In this document: one piece after another, positions 34,603 through 38,760 of the stretch
Position numbering within the stretch: position 1 is the first letter of the stretch
Layout of the letters: each line of letters starts with the position of its first letter
DNA from: an uncultured Pelosinus sp.
Lineage (GTDB): Bacteria; Bacillota; Negativicutes; DSM-13327
Assembly: GCA_946415545.1 (NCBI GenBank)
Contig: CAMKSY010000003.1
Location: forward strand, 1-38,760
DNA: 38,760 bases
Reading direction: 5' to 3'
Made by a program: the position numbers and the translations under genes
The notes under the pieces: generated by a model
The model's database searches: none
What the model was told of the DNA's origin: nothing
What the model saw: only the letters and a program-made list of their open reading frames with translations

Positions 34603-34627
34603 ACAGCAGGGAATCATTCCTTGCTGT
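34603..34627 (+). terminator. Hairpin between the 78-residue gene and the pseudo-ATPase gene
   Basis: ACAGCAGGGAA (34603-34613) pairs with TTCCTTGCTGT (34617-34627) with one G-U pair and a 3-nt loop; TGATTCTTTC follows. It may lower, rather than stop, read-through into the next gene. Confidence 0.4.
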
Positions 34628-34733
34628 TGATTCTTTCATTACGATTCGGCAGTCACTTTAGAAATCCATGTTCCATGATTTATTGCCTTTTTCCAGAAGA
34701 GTTATTTCAATCTAAAAAGGAGGACGCTTTTCA

Positions 34734-36251
34734 TTGGCGGCAGCAGCTAGTCTTACGACAAGTCAATACAATTTATTGCCAGGACGGTTACGAATATCCA
34801 TCACATCACTTCTGCAAAACCCTGATTTTGCTCGCTATATAGAAACAAGATTGGTAAAAGAAACATACATTTATTCCGTAACAGCAAATCCATTAACAGG
34901 CCGAGCGCTTATTTATTTTCATCCAACGTATATTCGCCTAGCCGAAATTCAGTCATTGATTTTTGCATTAGAGCAACGATATTCGATAGAAAAGCTCTCT
35001 ATACCCAAGAATGTAAAAATCGGCTCTAAACATTTTCCAGAGCTGATCAAATCACCAGGGACCTACGCCTTAGCAACAGGCATCATTCTAGCAGGACTCA
35101 TCACCAAACGCTTCTTTACGGGCAAATCTCCCCTGTCCTCTTCCCCGCAAATTTTCAGTTTTGCTGCTCTTGCTACTTTAATTGCTGGCTATCCCGTCTT
35201 ACGAAACCGTTTTGAAACAGTGGCTAAAAAGCACAATATGAACTATGAATTGCTTTTGTTTTTGCCAACCTTACTACTGCTGACCATACGAGAAAGTATT
35301 ACCGGATTGTCCGTGCTCTGGTTTGTCCAGTTAACCTATTGGCTTGGCACATCAGCACAAGAAAATTCCCATAAAAGCATATCGAATCTTCTTATGAGAA
35401 AGCAGTTGCTGGCACCAAATAGGCCATATGAAGAAAATGAGAACCCCAGTCCGACAGATACGGAATTGGAAAATAACATCTCTACTCACGAAAGTAAAGA
35501 AAAAAAATCTTCATCCTCCTTATTGACCGAAAAAATCATATGGTATTCCCTGGGGATTTCAGGAGTTAATTTTATTCTAACAAGAAACTTTATGCGAAGC
35601 CTCGCCATATTACTTGCCGGATGCCCTGCTGCAATTTCCCTATCCAAAGACGCAGCAATGCATTCTGCAATCAGGCAAGCAGCCGAAAAAGGAATTTATA
35701 TAAAGCAGAGTGAAGTTCTAGAACGCCTAGGGGACGTTGATACCGTGTTATTTGAACATGAATGCTATACAGGAAAAGATCGGCTGTATTCTTTAGGTAT
35801 CAAGGATATTCATGTGATCACCAGTAATCGTGCTGCTAACCAGCATGCTATGCCTCCTGACGATATCGTAAAAAAAATGAACGATTTGCAAGCCCTAGGA
35901 AAGAAGATTGCTGTAATTGGAGACGGGAGGAATGACTCTCTCGCCTTTGCAGCCAGTAATGCTGCCATCGTTATGGGCAGAAAAGGAACCGCACAGGCCA
36001 TTGAAGCTGCCGATATCGTAATTGCCAATGATGATCCACAAAAAGTAGCTGAGATCATCTATCTCAGCAGATATATGAATAAAGTCATTCGTCAGAATGT
36101 ATCCTTCGCTACATTCTTTAATATAACCGGTGTGGCACTAGCTGCTGCCTCGCTTATCACTCCCATATCCGCGGGATTACTGCTGAATATCAGTACATTG
36201 GCAATCATTATGAACTCAAAATGCTCATTGTCTGATAAGGAGCGATTTTGA
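34734..36251 (+). CDS. Catalytically dead P-type ATPase homologue (pseudo-pump)
   Basis: A 505-residue intact ORF. Residues 12-80 match the HMA_2-like N-terminus of the neighbouring pump (LLPGRLRISITSLLQNPDFARYIETRL...). Membrane helices follow. After residue 200, where the active pump has a ~145-residue actuator domain with TGEP, there is only a ~65-residue polar linker. TM6 has GCPAA for CPC. At the phosphorylation site FDKTGT is replaced by FEHEC (E341), and the ~145-residue nucleotide-binding domain is missing. The hinge reads GDGRNDSLAFAASNAAIVMG (396 on), and the last helix pair keeps LLLNISTLAIIMNS. It cannot be an autonomous ATPase; a regulatory or structural partner is likely. TTG 34734 with AAGGAGG 10 nt upstream. 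Confidence 0.85.
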   Translation: MAAAASLTTSQYNLLPGRLRISITSLLQNPDFARYIETRLVKETYIYSVTANPLTGRALIYFHPTYIRLAEIQSLIFALEQRYSIEKLSIPKNVKIGSKHFPELIKSPGTYALATGIILAGLITKRFFTGKSPLSSSPQIFSFAALATLIAGYPVLRNRFETVAKKHNMNYELLLFLPTLLLLTIRESITGLSVLWFVQLTYWLGTSAQENSHKSISNLLMRKQLLAPNRPYEENENPSPTDTELENNISTHESKEKKSSSSLLTEKIIWYSLGISGVNFILTRNFMRSLAILLAGCPAAISLSKDAAMHSAIRQAAEKGIYIKQSEVLERLGDVDTVLFEHECYTGKDRLYSLGIKDIHVITSNRAANQHAMPPDDIVKKMNDLQALGKKIAVIGDGRNDSLAFAASNAAIVMGRKGTAQAIEAADIVIANDDPQKVAEIIYLSRYMNKVIRQNVSFATFFNITGVALAAASLITPISAGLLLNISTLAIIMNSKCSLSDKERF

Positions 36252-36273
36252 GTTGCTACGATGATAAAACAGA

Positions 36274-36340
36274 ATAAAAAAAGCAGAAGCACAGAATACT
36301 GAGAATCAAATAACACACTCTCAGCTTATTTTGTGCTTCT
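36274..36340 (-). terminator. Terminator of the Ala/Lys-rich protein gene
   Basis: The segment AGAAGCACA (36285-36293) pairs with TGTGCTTCT (36332-36340), extended by imperfect pairing inside. On the minus strand a TTTTTTT run (36274-36280) follows closely. It also lies just beyond the pseudo-ATPase stop. Confidence 0.75.
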
Positions 36341-36384
36341 ACAGTTACATCATTGTTTCCCGCAAGAACATATAAGATCTGCCT

Positions 36385-36768
36385 TCAGCGAATAGCACGA
36401 CGCCTTTTCGCCTCATCTACAATACTTTTAAATTCAGCTTCAGCCGCTTCTTTCAATGTCAATATTTTGGCAGTCGTAGCAACAGCCATACGGTGCCCTT
36501 TTTCTCGAGCTGCGGCACCACGACAATGTGAAATACCTCGAACTTGACGTGCTTCTTCTACAAACGCAGAAGCTCTGGCACTTACTTTTGCTGCTGCATT
36601 TTTCACTTCATCTTTAGCAATTAAAGCCCCTTTCGTCACCTTTACTGCACCAGACCGTATATTGCGCCGATCCGAGAGTAAAGCGAGAGCAATACCACCA
36701 GCTAACAATAGCAAAAGAGAATTTTTGCTGAATAAACTGGTACCAAATCTCAAAAAATTCATATACAT
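36385..36768 (-). CDS. Ala/Lys-rich membrane-anchored protein (DUF6110-like)
   Basis: About 127 residues: one N-terminal span (SLLLLLAGGIALALL) followed by a long basic Ala-rich helix (SGAVKVTKGALIAKDEVKNAAAKVSARASAFVEEARQV ... AATTAKILTLKEAAEAEFKSIVDEAKRRRAIR). The span plus VKVTKGALIAKDEV recalls small DUF6110 proteins that I associate with HMA_2/P-type ATPase loci; not verified. ATG 36768 has AGGAGG 4 nt upstream; ATG 36762 gives a 10-nt spacing and is equally possible. Convergent with the pseudo-ATPase gene. Confidence 0.65.
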   Translation of the reverse strand: MYMNFLRFGTSLFSKNSLLLLLAGGIALALLSDRRNIRSGAVKVTKGALIAKDEVKNAAAKVSARASAFVEEARQVRGISHCRGAAAREKGHRMAVATTAKILTLKEAAEAEFKSIVDEAKRRRAIR

Positions 36769-36853
36769 TACACCTCCTCGCACTTATTCTAATTTTCCCG
36801 TAGTATGAAAGCTTTATGTATTTTAAATTAAGGATTCATTCCATAATACATTA

Positions 36854-38032
36854 TCATGAATTATCACTACTCTTGTCATCACTTCTAGCCAATATGGAAT
36901 AAAAATAGTAGGTACATATTGCCACTAGTAATGCCGTCATTGAAAATAAAACGAAATATCCCATATGCTCAGCTACACCGCCCAATATGGCGGCAGAAAG
37001 AGCGGTTCCAATATCACCAGCTGCAATCATAATACCTAGAGCGGTTCCTCGATTGGTTTGCTGAATTCGTTCTACCAAAAGCAAAACCAAGGTGGGATAA
37101 ACAATACCAAATCCTAGCCCGAACAACAGCCCTGAAAGCACCAGTATCATAGGCGAAATAGTAAGCATTAGCAGAACAATCCCTAGCAGCATCGTAATAC
37201 TCGCGTATATTGCTGCATTTACTAGTCCTAAAATATGACTTATTTTTTGTACAAAAACCCGGGAAAAGATCACCGATATGGCAAAAGCAATGAAGAAAAG
37301 AGAGTAAAAATTAACCCCTTTATCAATAGCAGCAAGTGGAATGAAGGTTAGGGCTGCACTAAAGGCAAAACTTGTTGCAAATTGAGTAAGAGTCGTTGCA
37401 CAAACAACCTTGGACTTCAATACATCCATAAATGGTGCTCGGACAACATTTCTCGCAGCTAGCTGGATTGGCTGAGAACGCCACTTCATCACATTAAAAG
37501 CAATCCCGATTAGAAGAGCACTAATGCCAACAAGTGCATAGAACCCCCAATTATCAAAAGCGATCTGAGCCATGCTCATGCTAAGACCAAGGCCACACAT
37601 GGTAGTTAACGTATACATGGCAATCGAGTTGGAATTCGTTTCTCCTGATCCGATACTGCTGGCAAAAGTAACTGCTCCTGTGCCATAAAAGGCCTGCCCA
37701 ATACCATAAAGGAATCGTAAAACAAAAAAACCTAGAAAACTTGTGGTCCACCAATAGCCGACAGTTGATAAAATGAGTACAATCTGCCCAAGGAGAATCA
37801 CTGGACGGCTGCCTTTAGTATCCACTTGAAGACCGATCCATGGCCTTATGATGAGGGAACTCATTGCCGTAGCGCCCATAATAATTCCAATTTGCGTTTC
37901 ACTTAATCCGCTATTGTGCAAAAAAACTGGTAATACAGGAACCAGTAAGGAAGTACCAAGAATGGTATTGAAATGGGAAATTGCAATACTTTGAAATTGT
38001 TTGTTTTTAAAAATCTGAAATGAATTCGCCAT
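36854..38032 (-). CDS. MFS transporter (drug/metabolite exporter)
   Basis: A 392-residue protein with about 12 hydrophobic helices and MFS motif A-like loop RPWIGLQVDTKGSRPVILLGQ between helices 2 and 3; motif C-like GLGFGIVYPTLVLLLVER lies in the second half. Substrate unknown; the short loops and DHA-type pattern fit an exporter. AAAAGGGG precedes the ATG by 6 nt. It is downstream of the ArsR-type gene on the same strand, with a ~280-bp gap containing a TGAA-ATA-TTCA dyad (38067-38077) and a hairpin. Confidence 0.88.
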   Translation of the reverse strand: MANSFQIFKNKQFQSIAISHFNTILGTSLLVPVLPVFLHNSGLSETQIGIIMGATAMSSLIIRPWIGLQVDTKGSRPVILLGQIVLILSTVGYWWTTSFLGFFVLRFLYGIGQAFYGTGAVTFASSIGSGETNSNSIAMYTLTTMCGLGLSMSMAQIAFDNWGFYALVGISALLIGIAFNVMKWRSQPIQLAARNVVRAPFMDVLKSKVVCATTLTQFATSFAFSAALTFIPLAAIDKGVNFYSLFFIAFAISVIFSRVFVQKISHILGLVNAAIYASITMLLGIVLLMLTISPMILVLSGLLFGLGFGIVYPTLVLLLVERIQQTNRGTALGIMIAAGDIGTALSAAILGGVAEHMGYFVLFSMTALLVAICTYYFYSILARSDDKSSDNS

Positions 38033-38076
38033 GAATAACCCCTTTTAGTCAACGTGACATCTTATATGAAATATTC

Positions 38077-38107
38077 AATCCTGCAAAGAAAAGTACTTTG
38101 CAGGATT
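38077..38107. repeat. CCTGCAAAG hairpin element, second copy
   Basis: AATCCTGCAAAG (38077-38088) pairs perfectly with CTTTGCAGGATT (38096-38107), loop AAAAGTA, followed by CTTTCTTTT. Same core as 29253-29289. It lies between the ArsR-type gene and the MFS start, so on the minus strand it may attenuate read-through. No gene was found in 38108-38310. Confidence 0.6.
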
Positions 38108-38310
38108 CTTTCTTTTATCCTATAGTACCATGCATCACCAAAAACAAGGGAACTTCGCATCTTTTACATCCTTGTCTCGCCTTATAGATTGCTGACCTGT
38201 AAGCCCTTTTGAAGCATGACCGAAATAAGCTCCTTATAATTTATCTTATTTTAATGATGTACGATACTAATTATACACCAAACTTACCCCATTACGTATC
38301 GATTCAAAGA

Positions 38311-38646
38311 TTAAGGCTTCGATTCCATCTGAAGACGATCAAACTTACTAATGGTATTAACCAGATGATTATTAAAAATCTGACGAGCTATCACCAGCAG
38401 CTCTTGAATCATGGGGTCTTGCAGTGAATACGATACTCGTGTTCCCTCTTTGCGGGTTTTAACAATGTTCTTATTGCGAAGAATCGCTAACTGCTGGGAA
38501 ATAACAGCTCCTCCAACGCCACATAGTGACTGCAGTTCGTTGACGTTCTTATCGCCATCACATAGGATCTCTAAAATATTAATTCGCAATGGATGAGATA
38601 AGGCTTTAAAAAAATCAGCCTTAAACTCTTGAATTTCTCTATTCAT
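38311..38646 (-). CDS. ArsR-family winged-helix regulator
   Basis: A 111-residue DNA-binding protein: FFKALSHPLRINILEIL, NVNELQSLCGVGGAVISQQLAILRNKNIVKTRKEGTRVSYSLQDP is the ArsR helix-turn-helix and wing. The metal-binding ELCVCDL motif is absent (a lone Cys lies in LQSLCGVGG), so it probably senses something other than arsenic, or redox state. AAGGAG precedes the ATG by 8 nt. It likely controls itself and the MFS gene downstream. Confidence 0.85.
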   Translation of the reverse strand: MNREIQEFKADFFKALSHPLRINILEILCDGDKNVNELQSLCGVGGAVISQQLAILRNKNIVKTRKEGTRVSYSLQDPMIQELLVIARQIFNNHLVNTISKFDRLQMESKP

Positions 38647-38710
38647 ACTGTTTACTCCTTCTACGCCAAAACCTCTTTTGTCCGTACTTCATAATGATAT
38701 TTTTAAATTC

Positions 38711-38746
38711 ATATTCAAACCTAACTATATAGTATTAATTGAATAT
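38711..38746 (-). promoter_or_regulatory. Candidate ArsR-type operator
   Basis: ATATTCAA (38711-38718) and TTGAATAT (38739-38746) form an inverted repeat with a 20-bp spacer upstream of arsR. ATATTCAA recurs ahead of the MFS gene at 38071-38078, fitting one shared regulator. Confidence 0.4.
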
Positions 38747-38760
38747 ATGATACTATGTAT

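Noticed and set aside
34600-34630. TTGACA at 34600 as a promoter for the pseudo-ATPase
   Set aside because: No acceptable -10 hexamer 16-18 bp downstream; the sequence there is a hairpin arm.
34600-34842. 80-residue plus-strand ORF before the pseudo-ATPase
   Set aside because: It overlaps the real start in another frame, contains the Shine-Dalgarno of that gene and has no start signal.
38209-38427. 72-residue plus-strand ORF
   Set aside because: Antisense to the end of the ArsR-type gene, without a ribosome site.

Overview
The window reads as chromosomal DNA from a spore-forming, diderm (outer-membrane) member of the Firmicutes; a Negativicute such as Pelosinus or Sporomusa is my best inference. 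Low G+C, AGGAGG-type ribosome sites, TTG/GTG starts, a T-box leader, a BirA-type biotin operator and a BclA-like collagen protein behind a sigma-K-like promoter point to a sporulating Firmicute. The RND pump with its membrane-fusion lipoprotein points to an outer membrane. There are no tRNA or rRNA genes, CRISPR arrays, phage genes or insertion sequences.

Layout. 1-5855: C-terminal part of a PAS/GAF sensor histidine kinase, a membrane protein, a membrane-anchored MutS-like ATPase and a class III aminotransferase. 5995-9125: a BirA-regulated biotin operon (bioY, thiolase, AMP-dependent ligase); the ligase is frameshifted, and a decayed copy of its 3' end lies 500 bp downstream. 9206-12358: small membrane protein, FabZ-like protein with a substituted catalytic His, aldo/keto reductase, ClpP-like protease with an Asp-to-Asn change, and a secreted FxLYD-like protein. 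12508-17308 (minus): RND permease, fusion protein and TetR regulator, with the same near-palindrome over the -10 of both promoters. 17555-19122: exosporium-type collagen-like protein and a small partner whose coiled-coil tail lies in the -1 frame. 19138-22594 (minus): fabH, iron-sulfur flavoprotein, Old-Yellow-Enzyme-like reductase and GrpB-family protein. 22823-24687: consensus promoter, T-box leader with two successive antiterminator modules, and a sodium:solute symporter. 24698-30357: small metabolic and stress genes (ABM monooxygenase, YjbQ, polysaccharide deacetylase, MarR, Gfo/Idh/MocA, ferritin-like di-iron protein, DUF523), plus a previously uncalled 30-residue membrane peptide followed by a 28-bp perfect hairpin.

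30471-36768 is the most unusual part. An apparently complete P1B-type ATPase with an HMA_2-like N-terminus shares the locus with a second, intact ORF that keeps the HMA_2-like domain, the membrane helices and a remnant P-domain. That ORF has lost the phosphorylated Asp, the actuator domain and the nucleotide-binding domain, so it is a pseudo-ATPase. Around the pair lie a Fur-box gene of unknown family, a membrane-anchored helical protein, a 78-residue helical protein and an Ala/Lys-rich membrane-anchored protein. I infer one metal-handling envelope system in which an active and an inactive P-type ATPase work together.

36854-38646 (minus): an ArsR-type regulator upstream of an MFS exporter. 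Two genes carry single frameshifts (ligase and coiled-coil protein), so sequencing or assembly error should be excluded before either is called a biological pseudogene.
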